From Spirodela intermedia (taxonomy: Eukaryota; Streptophyta; Magnoliopsida; Alismatales; Araceae), in NCBI GenBank assembly GCA_902729315.2, contig LR746276.1, positions 2,248,169 through 2,312,168 of the forward strand: a stretch of 64,000 nt of DNA, read 5' to 3'. A model generated the notes under the pieces. The model was given only the letters and a program-made list of their open reading frames with translations. It made no database searches and was not told the origin of the DNA. The translations under genes were made by a program, and so were the position numbers. This document shows positions 1-12,958 of the stretch, one piece after another. The stretch's first letter is position 1, and every line of letters begins with the position of its first letter.

Positions 1-3000
1 TGAAAAGCATTTTGTTAAATACTACTTATATTGTTTTGAAAAGGTTTACTCAACACCTTGAGAAAGATATATTTAAATAAACTAAAGGTAAATTAACAAT
101 ATCTTTAAGGAAAAGACTAGAGAATGAGTAGGTTTGGGATTACACAAAAAACTAGTGCAATTTTTTTTAAGTATTTGTATGCTTAAATATTGTGGAAACT
201 TTTATTTGATACTATAGTCCCATCATATTTTTTTGAGCCATGAATAATTAATCATGTACAAGTTATTGATGTGACTGAAACCATGTTAAAATACTACATA
301 TGTTCATATTTTTGGAGCAAAAAATAAATATTTATGTTCATATTAGTTGCACAAAGTAAGGTTTTTGTGTGAAGTCATAAATATTTAAGGTACAAGAAGT
401 GTCACTATCAATATTAAGCTTTTGGATGTATTTCTAGGATTATGAACGAAGGTATTAAGTCCTGAAACCTTCATAGGAAACGAGGGAAAAGGTTTTAGGG
501 TCAGCATTTGAAAGGTAAGTGCCAATTGTTGTACCAAAAGAGATTAATAGTACACTGCTATTAACCCAAGAGGTATGGGTTGACACCTAAGGAAAAAAGA
601 TTAAATGTTTATACACTTTATGTTGATGTCTCAAAACCTAAAAATAGGTAAATACTAAGGAAATAAAAAGTTTGCCAACACAAGAGGGTAAATTATAATC
701 TGAAACTAAAATGAAATGAACATCTACACTTTACAGTGTCAATAACTAATATATTTGGTATACCAAAGTGTTGATCTTCAGATCTCATCTTGCATGGTAA
801 GTGTTGCCAATTGGAACCCACCTAATTTTAATGTGCAGAAATTTATCCAAAAGTAAAATAATAATTTTACACTACCTAAATTATAACACACGAAGATCTA
901 AATGATGACAATATGTAATGCTGACCCTTGGTATGATTTTGGAACCACTAATAAGTTATCATGTCTCCTTTAGTACTTTCGTGATATCAGTCTACTCTTG
1001 AGTCAAGCTAATAAGTCAGAAGAGTTTTTACACTTCTAGTAACTAAGATACTACATCAAGACAAAATGGTAATTTTATATTCTTAGTATAACTACATTAC
1101 TAGTTCATTTGAAATCTTATCTACTCATCATTTGCAAAGTTTTCCAAGTGTTTAAGGTTCATAGCTTAGGTTAGAAGGGCATACTTATGATTTTTTATGT
1201 TTAAATATTTTTTTATAGACCCATGTACAATTATTTTTAATTTGTTTATTGAGAAGTAAGTTGACTTAAGAGTCAATTTCAAGAAAATTGGTCTGCAGCT
1301 AACATTAGCTCGAGTGGAGATTGTGGAAAGGAAAAAGTGTTATAGTACCTGCAATCAGCCATTAGGCAACTTATGAGTAGTTGTTGAAATTCCTACTATC
1401 AATTATTGACTAGTATTTTGCTATTGGTTAAATATAATTTTTTTTAATAATGATATATTACAAAAACTACAACTCTATCTCAAAAATCAATAAGAACTTT
1501 GAACCATCAAAATGATATTTCCATATTAGGGAAGATTAATTATTACTTGCTCAAAGTTGTCATAGCTATGATTCCAATGAATCATGCCAAGGGAGGATAA
1601 TCGTTGTTTATTTGTTTATTGAATAGTACCTAGATTGACATAAATCTATAAATCTAAAGAAGTTGTGTGATAATAGTTGTAAATCTAGAAAACAACACAT
1701 AAAACCTAGGATCATCAAAAGTTATATGGCATCAAAGGAACGAAAACATATACTTCTTAGAGAGTGAAGCACTCTTATTGTCTCAAAAGTTATTAATCTC
1801 TTGGATCATGCCTTGGCACTTTGAGTTGATATATTGGTTGACCCATTTCTCCCCTCAACTAGAAATGACATATAATTTATATAAGGCCTAATTTCCCCAC
1901 TCAACTTTGTTCTAATGATTGTAAGAACCTCAAATGGAATTTTGAGATAACAAATGCAATTAAAAATATGTTATTTTACATTTATTAAGAGCCCAAAACA
2001 TCAACAATAAAATTTCACTATTTTGGTATACGATATCTTGTATTGAGGAAGAATGTAGTACGTCATTATGAAAGCTTATATATTATTTTACATTGTGGAA
2101 TAATGGGATGCATGAACAAAAATATTTATGGTAATGACATATTTGCATTTTGGAAGAGGGCAATACATAAACAATAATTTTTCTATGCATCACTCTACAG
2201 TGTGAAAAGTAACTTATAGAGCTCAAGTATCAAACTTACTAGTACATAAAGTACTGAATACATTGAACACAATGTTTAATTACATGAAGTTTATTTTACC
2301 AAATAACACAATGTGTCAATGTAAAAATGTCAATATAGGATGTTTCTATTGTGGTAGAGCATAGTACATCATCAAAATTATTCTCATAAATATAAATTAT
2401 TTTACAAACAAAAAGTATGAAACTTAGAAGTTATACATATATAACTCAATATATGGCACACAATATTCCAATATATGAAGGTTATGTTGCAAGTAACAAA
2501 GTACATCAATATCAATATGCAAATATATCTGAAGCTACATTATGGAACAAAGTAAATTAATGTTAAGTTTTTAAGATATATATTGCATTGCTAAGCAAGA
2601 GTATCAAAATGCAAAAGTGATTTGAAAAACATTCATCTATCATACATAATATTTGAGATAAGGAAATATATGTTGCATAATACCACACTACATTAATGTT
2701 ATATGAGAAGTATTGTTTCTAAATAACAAAGTATATCATGCTTATTACAACAATTTAGGATGAGTTGCATTGTGAAACCATGGCGTATATTAACATTAAT
2801 TTCTTAATAGATAAGAAATTATATTGTAAAATAATTAAGTATGCCAAGCTCAATATAGTCTTTCATAAGGTATGGGGTAATGTATAGATCATATGAATCT
2901 TAAATATACACATAGACAATTGAATCATGTAGCTGTTTAAGATTAGCTCAGTAATTTAATTAATGCATTAGCATAATAATCCTATGTTAGTAGACCTCTA

Positions 3001-5805
3001 AAAGACCACATTGTAGTAACAAAATTAACTATATATATTTGATGTGAGAAGATTCCTATGGAATGAATAGGGCATGCGATAAGGTTAAATATTGAAAAAC
3101 AAGTGAAAAGTAGGATTTCCATAAATATCATAAAATTGGAAACTAAAAAAAGGAGAGAAAAAAGGTAGAGGCAACAAGGTAGGAAGCACAAAAAAGAAAT
3201 TCAATGATGAAGAGAATTAGTACCTTGGAAATGACAATAATATGTGTCCAAGATAAATATTCATTGATGACCTTAAAAGGTGCTAAATTGATGATAAAGA
3301 CTTTCAACTCTAGGTTTGTACACTTTTGCAAGGATGTTCCATAGTCAATAGTCATAATGCTTAATTTATCTCTCTTTGAAGCCATTTATGTCGTTGTTGT
3401 AAAAGCCTCTCACCATCTAGTTTCATTACGTACTTTATATTGTCACTTGTATAAGATAATAAGCCAATAGAGTATATTATTGGCTAGAGTTAATTTAAGA
3501 ACTATATTTTAGATAGTGGAGTTGTTAAGGACATGAATCTAGTGTGCATGAACTAAAACCTAAAATGAGTTAATTGTACTATTGATATATAGGGGAACAC
3601 AAAGAAGATATATTTATACTATGCCATTCCTATCAATCACTTTAATTATTCATTGTGAGTTTGTTATTAAAACATTCTTCATCAATGACCTTCAATTTTA
3701 TTATTTCATATCATCAAGAGAAAAATGAGCAATTTAACCCCTCCCTTCTTAATTCTTCTATGACCTTATTCTTGATGCCCTTGGTTTTTTATTAAAAGTA
3801 ATAATTTATTCCAAATTATTATCTCATATTGATGCTTATTCACGTCACTTATATGATTTAAATGTTTAATATATTCAAAAAATAATCATATTATTTTCCT
3901 TTATAAAAAAAATATGATTGAATTACTCATGATTAAATGCAAGGTTTTAATCCTTAAAAATAAGTTATTTCTCTATCTTAGGAATAATTGAAGATACTAA
4001 ATTATAAACATATGAAACATTTACAAAATAAAAATTAAGCATATGGTCACATGGTATGAGTCTACACGCATGTTGACACATCTGCAAAATCAAAACATTT
4101 CATCCAGATTATATGTAATGACCCCATATTGTTGTAGTGTCTCAATTCTATATCATTTTCATTAGTTCTAAAAACTATCATGCATATTAAATCAGCAATA
4201 AAACAAAAAATGCATTAAATATTTTAGTATGAAAAAATAGCTTAACTTGACACTTCAGATACTTATGTGGATAAAAGAAAATTAATAACTTGATCCTTTG
4301 AAGTTGATATCATTATTCAATTGTTGTCCACTATTTTATGGAGCTTTAGTTCGAATTTAAAATCAAATTTATGCAAAAAAATAAGAAAATTTAAAGTTTT
4401 AAAGTTCAAATGTGATTACCATATATTTCGAAAAAAAACCTTTTTGAATTAGTATTTTAATTATTATAGTTTTGAGAAAATAATAAAGTAGTATAAGACA
4501 AAAGCTTATGCTTGGAGGGGTATTCAAAAGTAAAGTTTCAACAAATATAAAAGATTCAACAATCATCATTAAGTTCTTCATGTCATCATATCAATTTAGT
4601 GATCAGTCAATTCATCTACCATCATATACCCTCCAAAAGTTCTTAGAGTAATTGTTTGGTGAGGATATAATGCATTTGGTAATGACACAAGGTGCTAGCA
4701 TTCATATTTGGCACTATAGGGGTTTGGTCTATATGGAGAAAAATTTGTGTGATTTGGGTCATGGATCTCATTAAAATTATTATGTATTATTGAAGAAATT
4801 AATTAATATTAGAAGATAGTCTCTGCTAAGACTGAAAGTAGACAAATGAAATTAAAACTAATATAACAAGTATAAGTAGTAGATTATTAAGGAAAAAATG
4901 ATCATCATTATATATAGAACTAGTCATATCATTTCAACACTTACTTTACCTAATAGGTTCTCTTTTAGCCTTTTATAACAAATAAGTTATTATGATTTTT
5001 TTTCAGGTTTGGAATGCTTGTTATTTATATGGTTTACATAAGTTCCATGCCTTACTATTATTACTAAGTTCCCTTTAATTTTTAATTTTTATTTTTTTAT
5101 TTTTTTATTTTATAATTATATAGTTTGTTGTAGTCTTCTAGTTTAGTACTCATTTGTCAATAGATAAATATATATCTTTTGTATTCATTAAAATTTTAAA
5201 TTTTACCTATGACTATTAAAATAATCACCACTATTGGATTTCTTGATAGTGGCATGAAAAATATTTTTCTCATAATTCATTTGACATAGAATTCTACCAA
5301 CATATGAAGCTTCTTAAATTCTAGTGAAATGCATTCTACATTGCAACTAGGAAGTTGCATGCAATAAAATTTCTTGTCTAAAATCAGAAAAGGAATTAAT
5401 ATGTTTTGACTCAATAACCTCATAATAACCTAATAAAAAAAGATTGTTTTTTTGAATTAAAGATGTGTATTTTTGAAAGAAAAATCTCAATATGTGCATT
5501 GACATAAGAACTATCTTCAATAAGTGAGAAATATAAATCAGACCAATTGTTACCAATGCAAACTAGTTTGGAAAAAATTGAAGTAGCCGATTAGAATAAT
5601 CATGCATTTATTTTGGGGAATGTCAAAGCAACTAAAATGCAAATTAAAAAATTATTTATTTTTAGTGATTCCACCTATTCTTTGAAAATCTACAAATCAT
5701 TAGTTAGTTCAGCCAAAGAAAGCTCCTCATGTTACCAACATCAAAAATATTCATTATGAAAGAGAGAGGGAGATTTTTTACACATATATAGATATACATA
5801 CATAT
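1..5805. other. AT-rich intergenic DNA
   Basis: I see no gene in this stretch. Open frames are short, rich in Phe, Leu and Ile, and have no recognisable domain. The base composition and many short A/T runs match the decayed transposon DNA further right, so old unrecognisable repeats are likely. It ends at the target duplication of the retrotransposon that begins at 5,811. Confidence 0.6.
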
Positions 5806-5810
5806 ATATT
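5806..5810. repeat. Target-site duplication ATATT, left copy
   Basis: These five bases directly abut the LTR end (TGACGTGAC...). They are identical to 13,865-13,869 at the other end of the element. A 5-bp duplication is the standard integration mark of LTR retrotransposons. The surroundings are rich in AT dinucleotides, so a chance match is possible but unlikely at both exact borders. Confidence 0.75.
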
Positions 5811-8680
5811 TGACGTGACTTAGTCATTGTATAATAAATCACATAAATTTAAAATTTATAAAATTAGAAAATACCAATTTTAGATATTTAGAAGTATTTT
5901 TGAACAAATATATTAATTATATTTCAATAAAGTTTCAAAAATAATGAAAATATTCCAAGTCGATCACAAGGATGTAATATAATATTGAGTAATATTTTAG
6001 ATGTTTTCTTAAAATATATGATTTTTTATGAATTCTAGACTAAGAAATAAAAATAAAATATATTTAAAGTTTGTGAAAAAAGAAATAAGAAGTGCCGATG
6101 TCGAGATGATATTAGCACCTAACAAACATAAATTAGATGGAAATAGAGTTCCATCTGATAATTCTTACCTAAATGATTACAAATGATTTAATTGATCAAA
6201 TTAAAATCTATAAAAGCTTGAAGAATCGTAATTGAATGAAGAATAATTTAGAAAGTAGAAATCATATAAATTATCACTAAATGAAGTGAGAATTAAGTTG
6301 AAAGTAGAAAAGATAGAGTTCTGGCCTCGCGATAATAATTATTGAATTTCTATGTTCAGGAGGGTTATCAAACCATGTCCATAGCCTCAAAAGCTCTCCT
6401 TAGACATAGACAACTTGGTCATTTGTTGAATCTTCTTTTTGAAGTTTAGAAAATAATAGTAGAAGTAAAAATAATTAAAAAAAAGAATAAAATAGAGTTC
6501 CAGCATCACGGTGATATGTGTCGATGATAAATAAGAATTCTGAGTATTTTAGAGAATTGTTATGTAGTGTCCATAACCTCAAAAGCTCTCCTTGAATAAG
6601 GACAATATAAATATTTTCTAAATCTTATTACAAAGTCTAAAGATCAATGAAATGGGTTATTGAATCGTCTTTGATAATTGTCACTAAGTTGAGTGGAAAA
6701 AAGATAACTTTATGACTCTCCAACGACTATCACTTGACGAAGAAGAGATGAATGAAAGTAGGGTGCATGTCCTAGAGCTTCATCCTCAACTCTGCATAGT
6801 AAGAAGAGGTTCTTCATCGCATTTAGTATGCTCTTAGGAGATGATGACTCATTGACAAGTCTTTATTATCATGAGTTAATAATTAGTAAATAATATAGTT
6901 TTAGCCTTAACTCATGATAAATAGATTTATATTTGTGTTAAAATGTGAAAAGTAATTTTCAGTTGATTAACGTAAATTTTGAATAATTATGTGATTTTAT
7001 ACAAATTTATATGACTTTTATAGTCTAACTTTTGAGATAAATGAAGAAAAAAAATAAAAATATATATATAACAAAATGAGGAGGGGGCTGCTAGCCAGGC
7101 GGGCTAACAAGTAGGTTAGAAGCACAGTGGGAGAGGAGCCATGAGTAAGGGCTTGAGTGGCTAGGACTGATAGAGGCATGTGTGCGCCACTCCCCTTCCA
7201 CGTCACTAGTGGCCAGCCGGCTGTGGTGCAAGGAGTAGTTGTACACGTGCAAGGAAAGGACTTGATTAGAAATGTAATATTATTATATATTTGTTAGAAA
7301 CTTCAACACACAAGCGATGTGAGACTAAACTCACATCACACCTTCCCTAGAAAGGGTGAGCAACCAGCGCGGGTTCAAATCCTCCTAGAGCTAAAACTCA
7401 TATTTTTTATCTGATTATTATGACTTTTCTACAAATCATCGGTGAAGGATTAAGTAACCAGAATCATTAGATCATCGGTAAAAATCTCGTCAATGCGATT
7501 TGTAGAGCATTATTACTAAAATTATTGAACGATTCACGATAAAGGATCATGAATCTATCGAGTAAAGCATCTTTGATTGATCGACAAACAAGCCATCATT
7601 GGGAAGAGGACAATTCACTGAGAGACGAGTCACCACCTCCTGAGAGTGTATCGGATGCGATGAAGAGCCTCCTCTTGTTGTGCAAACTTGAGGATAAAGC
7701 TCCCTAACACGCGCCCCACCTTCATCCAACTCCTTTTTGTCAAGTGATAGCTGCTAGAGAGTCACAAAGTCGTCATTTTTCCACTCTAATAGGTGACAAT
7801 TGCTAGAGAGGAGCTAGATAGAGGTGGGGCAGTTGTTAGGGAGCTTCGTACTCAAGTCGGCGTAGTAAGAGGAGGCTCTTCATCACATCCGGTACGTTTT
7901 CAAGAGGTGACGACTCATCTCCCAGTGGATCGTCCTCTTTCCGATGACAACTTGTTCGTCAATCAATCGAAGATACTTTATTTGATGGATTTGTGATCCT
8001 TTTATCACGAATCATTCAACAATTTTGGTAACACTACTCCGCGAATTACATTGATGAGATTTTCGCCAATGATCTAGCAATTCTGATTGCTTAATCCTTT
8101 ACTAACAATCTACAAAAAAGTTACGATAATCAGATAAAAAATATGAGTTTTGGTTCTCAAAGGATTTGAACTTGCATTGACTGCCTACCCTTTTTGAAGA
8201 AGGTGTGACGTGAGTTTAATCTCACATCACTTGTGTGCCAAAGTTTATGGTGAGTATATAGTAATATTACATTTCTAATCAAGTCCCTTTCTCGTGCATG
8301 TACGACCACTCCTTGCCCCCAGTCGGCTGGCCACTAGTGACGTGGAAGGAGAGTGGCGCACATGTGCCCCTATCGATCCTAGCTGCTCGAGCCCCTACTC
8401 ACAGCTCCTCCCCCATTGCACTTCCAACCCATTTGTGAGCCCGGCTAGCCGATGGGTCCCCCCTCATTTTTGTTATATTTTTATTTTTATTTCTTTTTCT
8501 TTATTTATCTCAAAAGTAAGACTATAAAAATCATATAAATTCATAAAATCACATAATTACTCAAAAATTAACGTTAATCAACTAAATACTACTTTTCACA
8601 CTTTAACATAATTTATAATGAGTTAAGACTAAAACTACATTATTTACTAATTATTAACTCATGATAATGAAGACTTATCA
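5811..8680 (-). repeat. 3' LTR of the Athila-like element, rearranged
   Basis: Read on the minus strand, 8,680 down to 7,811 matches the first ~860 bp of the family LTR (compare 49,744-51,507), and 6,852 down to 5,811 matches LTR positions ~750 to the end. Between them lies an opposite-orientation copy of LTR positions 1-~940 (6,853-7,810). About 108 bp of LTR sequence (positions ~750-860) is therefore present on both sides of the inverted block. Most differences from the GC-rich copy at 50 kb are C-to-T or G-to-A, as expected from long cytosine methylation. Confidence 0.8.
6853..7810 (+). repeat. Inverted partial LTR copy inside the 3' LTR
   Basis: It starts TGACAAGTCTTTATTATC, matching the family LTR start TGATAAGTCTTCATTATC, and follows the LTR to about position 940. 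It points opposite to the LTR around it. Together with 7,811-8,680 it forms an inverted repeat with arms of roughly 870 bp and a loop of about 90 bp. The junction at 7,806-7,811 shares GAGAG with the other arm, which suggests template switching rather than a clean insertion. Confidence 0.75.
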
Positions 8681-8690
8681 CACCCCCCAA
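8681..8690 (-). other. Polypurine tract of the Athila-like element
   Basis: On the minus strand this reads TTGGGGGGTG and lies immediately 5' of the 3' LTR start TGATAAG. A purine run at this exact place primes plus-strand DNA synthesis in LTR retrotransposons. Its position fixes the LTR border at 8,680. Confidence 0.8.
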
Positions 8691-11440
8691 CTTAAATCAT
8701 TGCTAGTCTCTTAGTAATAGAATTACGAAAATAAAAATTTACAAATCTCAAACATCATATTTGAATAAAAATACAATTAGAAATGATACATCTTTAGACA
8801 CTTTAGATTCTTATATCAAGTATTTAAAAATGATGTCAAGTACTTAAATATTTAAGCACTCCTTGGAATAACAATTTAGACTTCACTTCTTCTATTCACA
8901 TCTTTATCACTTCTTCACTCATAGATATATTTACAAGATGTTCCAATTATCAATAATCATCCAAAAATAATATTAATCCTATATTTTATTTTTTTATGAC
9001 TTGATTTTTTGAAGTTTACACTATATTTCTTCCTTCTCTTTTTTTATATATATTTATAGTAGATAAGTAGCTTTTACTATAGACAAATTTCGACAATAAG
9101 AATGATGTCTCACACCCTCTATATGTACTTTTTATTTTTGGGCTTTCACTTTATCCACTTATTTTGTAGCAAGTGTTTTTCTGTGCACGATTTTCAACAA
9201 TGAGAATGATGTCTCACACCCTCTATGTGTACTATTCATTTCTTAATTTTTTGCATTGGTTTCTTTTCTTTTCTTGAAATAAGTGATTTCTTCTCACAAG
9301 TCCTATAAATCAGGGTACAAAAATCTCCATTAAACTCAAATGATTAATTAAATTTTCACATCAAGTAAATATTATCCATCAAGATCATAAAGTGAAAATC
9401 TGTAAAATCAAATTCATGTTATCTATCATGTATCCAAAGAGTATTCTAAAATTTTATGCTACTAGATCATTCTTTTGACTCAATAATAATCTTCCTAGTA
9501 TCTTTTGATATCAATCAATTTAATTGATTTAATTTTTCATACATGCAATATGATGTAAGAAAATTTTAGATTAGATAATTTTGATAATTCTACTTTTTAT
9601 TTTCAGTTATGTTCTTAGCAACAATAAATTTGTCAAAAATAAATCAAAACTACCCTCTTTATAGTTGTAATTTCAAATTTCAATAATATATGTCTAGGGG
9701 ATTGAAATGTGAGAAAAAGGTCTCTAGAATTTCAAATTTTGGGCTATTTTTTGTCCGCTATTTTTGATAATCTATTGTTCATGATAGAAAACTAGAAAAT
9801 AGATGTCGTAGTTTTCCAAATTTATTTTATTTTTATTTTTTTAGTTACTATTCTATGTGAGCATAAAAAATAAAAATAAAATACAAACACGTTCTTAATT
9901 GTGTTACAGCATAAATTAATAATTAATACTTCACCCCCAACTTAAAAATGACATTGTCCTCAACGATACAGAAAAATTGAAACAAAATATGTAGAAAATA
10001 TAATTTTCAAGTGAAGCATGCATATATGCAAAGTTAAGCATTAAAAATATTGTCATAAATGATAAAGCTCAGAAAGACATCACCTCAACTTCATTTTTAA
10101 TTTTTCACTTCATCTTACGCTCCTCCTTTTACACTTTTTTGAAAAAATAAATACAAAAATAAGTACTACAAAATTCTAAGAAAAATAGAGCTTAAAAAAA
10201 ATCAAACAGAATGAAATAAAAAATCATGGGTTGCCTCCCATGTAGCATTGAATTTAATGTCTGTAACTAGATAGCTCTTATATCATATAAGATGATCTGT
10301 GGCGATCAAAATATATTTGTATCCCAAGGTAAGTTTCATGATATTCTTTTTCAGATTTAGCATAAATCTATATACTTCATATATATACCTTGACATACTT
10401 TCAGCCAAAATAAAATGAAAATTAACAAAATTTTCTCAAAACTAATATTTTCATTTTGAAAATAATATTTCTTCATTTATGTCTTATTTTGTAAGGCTCT
10501 CATTCATTAATAAATACTGTCTATTAATAGACCATTAAATATGATCAAGCCATATAATTTTCAAATTAGCTCTTACCTAATCTAGAATTTTTTCATCTAA
10601 ATTGATATTTCTAATTCTTCCACTCACCCATTTCTTAATTTGTTATTTTATCTACATAATCTTTCCCTGCTCTATTTTATCTTCCATACATATTTGTTTA
10701 ATTTGTGAAAAGTGAAATATTTCAAGCTTAGAAATAATTCTAATGGGTTGTGGGTTTTCAAGGATAAAAGGATTGTTTTCTTTTATCTCAGACTTAATGA
10801 ATTCAGTAAAATTCAAATTTTTTCCTCCAAAATTATCTCTATATTCATATCCTTTATTTTTGTTTCTCCCCATTAGTTGAATCAACTCTTTTTTTTGTTT
10901 TTTATTTCTCAACTCATGAAATTCTTCATCTTCTCAAGAGCTATCTTCTAATTTTGCTTTATGATACACATTCTCATCCTCACTATCAACATCTATGGCT
11001 GTAAAATTATGATTATGTTTATTAATTTCGTCTCCTACATCTCCCAAATTAATTGATTTTTCCTCACTTGAAAATGTTTTTCTTCATTTCTGTCCTTACT
11101 TCTTCTTACTAAAATTTGGATGATTCTTCCATGATCAGTTGTTGTTTCTTCATCTAAAAGTTCTTTCTCCTCATCATCCTCACTATATTCATTCATCAAT
11201 TATAAGCAATAAATGATTTTATTCAAATTTTCTACTACTATATTTTCAGTCTTAATATTCTCATTTACTTTTAATGCTCATCGATTTCTTCTAACAATTG
11301 AAAATAAAGATCAGGTAAAATATTCTCACTCAATGTATTTACTATCTTAATATTTTCATTTCATGAGTTTTTTCCTAAAGTTATCAAGCAAGACTCTCCT
11401 TGCTGAAATCTTACTTGGATAGTTTCTTGAATTCTCTATA
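8691..11440 (-). other. Internal 3' non-coding part of the Athila-like element
   Basis: The stretch lies between the gag relics and the polypurine tract. I find no protease, reverse transcriptase, RNase H or integrase motif. One minus frame at 10,652-10,912 encodes 86 Lys- and Asn-rich residues without a known domain. A second CACCCCCAACTT motif near 9,941-9,955 resembles the polypurine tract region at 8,681 and could mark an older internal repeat. The sequence is very AT-rich. Confidence 0.5.
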
Positions 11441-12725
11441 GGTTGGTTGAGTGGCTATCCTTCTTCTCTCCTATTCTCAAAAGCCTCTATAATTTGTTTT
11501 TAGTGCAACATCATTTGATTCATAATTTGTTACATCATTTGACTCATTTGTTGCATCATTTTCATAGCATTAGGTTAGATTTGAGAGGGCTGATTTTCTT
11601 GAAATCTATGTTCTTATTTTGGACGAAATTCAAAATTTAAATTAGATCTGTGTTTTTAGATTTTGAATATTATTTAGGTTTCTCCATGAAAAATTATTCC
11701 CTCAATTAAGATTATAAGAATTAGAAAAATATTTCCTATTTTTACTAAAATCATTGGGTACCTGCACTTGTTTTTGCCTAGGATGATATTGAAATTCGAA
11801 ATAATCATTTTCATCATACATAGGACAAGCACTATATGCATTCAATTGATAGTTAGGAGTCTTTCTAATATTCTCAATAAGTAAAGTAAGTTTTTCTAAT
11901 CTTTGATTAATCTGATTACCCTCATTTCTTAAATTAGAATCATCATCATGATGTAATTCATAAATTCCTCTCTTCTTATCCCTATCATATAATTCAAAAG
12001 AGGCTTGATCTCTAAAATTTTCACTTAAATTCTCATAAAGACTATAAATCTCATTAGGGGTTTTCTCCATAAAAACTCCTCCACATATAAAATCAACTAT
12101 ATTTCTATGTTGTTCTAATAATTCATCATAAAAAGTTCTATTGAGCTGTCACTTGGGTATAGCATGATGAAGACACTTTCTAAGTAAATCTTTAAATTTT
12201 TCCTATGTCTTATGTAAAGTTTCTCTTGATCTTTGAGAAAAACTCTATATATGTTTTCTTATATTTGAATTTTTCCTAAGAGATAATTTTTTTGAATAAG
12301 AGCCTATTCTATCTTTCCAACTAGTTAATTCTCTATCTAATGTGAATAACTAATGACTAGCTTTCTCTCTAAATGTATGAGAAAATAATTTCATCTTAAT
12401 AATTTTCAATGTAACTTGAAGAAGATCAACTAAATCATAGACCATATGAAATTTTTCCAAGTGCTGATGAAGTTCTTCTAAAGGCAGTTCATGAAAATTA
12501 AGGAGTATTTGAAAAAATTTTAAATTTATTTCGAATTTAATAGTGGGTGTTAATCAGACTCTAATATTAGAGGCTTTTTGAAATAAATGAGAGAAATAGT
12601 GATTTTTCATAGACATAGGATTGTTCTCAATTTGACCTATACTTCCTTCAGGATCTATCAAAATTAATTTTTCTTTCGGATTTTTAGTTTTGAATGAAAT
12701 AATGAAAGGATTTTCTAGCCTTAGA
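11441..12725 (-). pseudogene. gag: gag relic of the Athila-like element
   Basis: Read on the minus strand in shifting frames, this shows the usual gag signature of Athila/Tat elements: a GSIGQIENN-like N-terminal part (near 12,640), LEKFHMVYDLVD, a KIIKMKLFSHTFREKA segment, a SRETLHKT-EKFKDLLRKC block (near 12,180-12,230) and FMEKTPNEIYSLYENLSEN. The last 122 residues form an intact frame (11,702-12,070). Internal stops and frame changes show it cannot make a full Gag. No CCHC zinc knuckle remains readable. Confidence 0.75.
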
Positions 12726-12939
12726 TGTAAGAATCTTCTACCATGTCAAAAAAATCAATAAAGTCAAAAAAAATGTCTAGTAATTGTTATCCTCCTTCAG
12801 TATGCTCCAGTCCTTGCCTTATTTCTCTTTATTTCCTTTTTTTAAAAAAATTAGCAAGAAGAAAATAAAATAACAGTTAATTTTTTTTGTGTACTTTAAG
12901 AGAAAAATAAAAAAATACTAAATATTATGTAATACATCC

Positions 12940-12958
12940 CTAGCAATGGCGTCAAAAT
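12940..12958 (-). other. Primer-binding-site relic
   Basis: On the minus strand the sequence ATTTTGACGCCATTGCTAG follows the LTR. It matches the widespread Athila/Tat motif TGGCGCCGTTGCCGGGGA apart from C-to-T and G-to-A changes. This is where a host tRNA primes minus-strand synthesis, and it places the 5' LTR border at about 12,959. Confidence 0.7.

Noticed and set aside
7793-8527. Plus-strand frames that look like repeated small proteins (also 7,547-7,729 and 50,361-50,696)
   Set aside because: They are frames within LTR copies of one family. The resemblance among them comes from DNA-level homology, not from conserved proteins.
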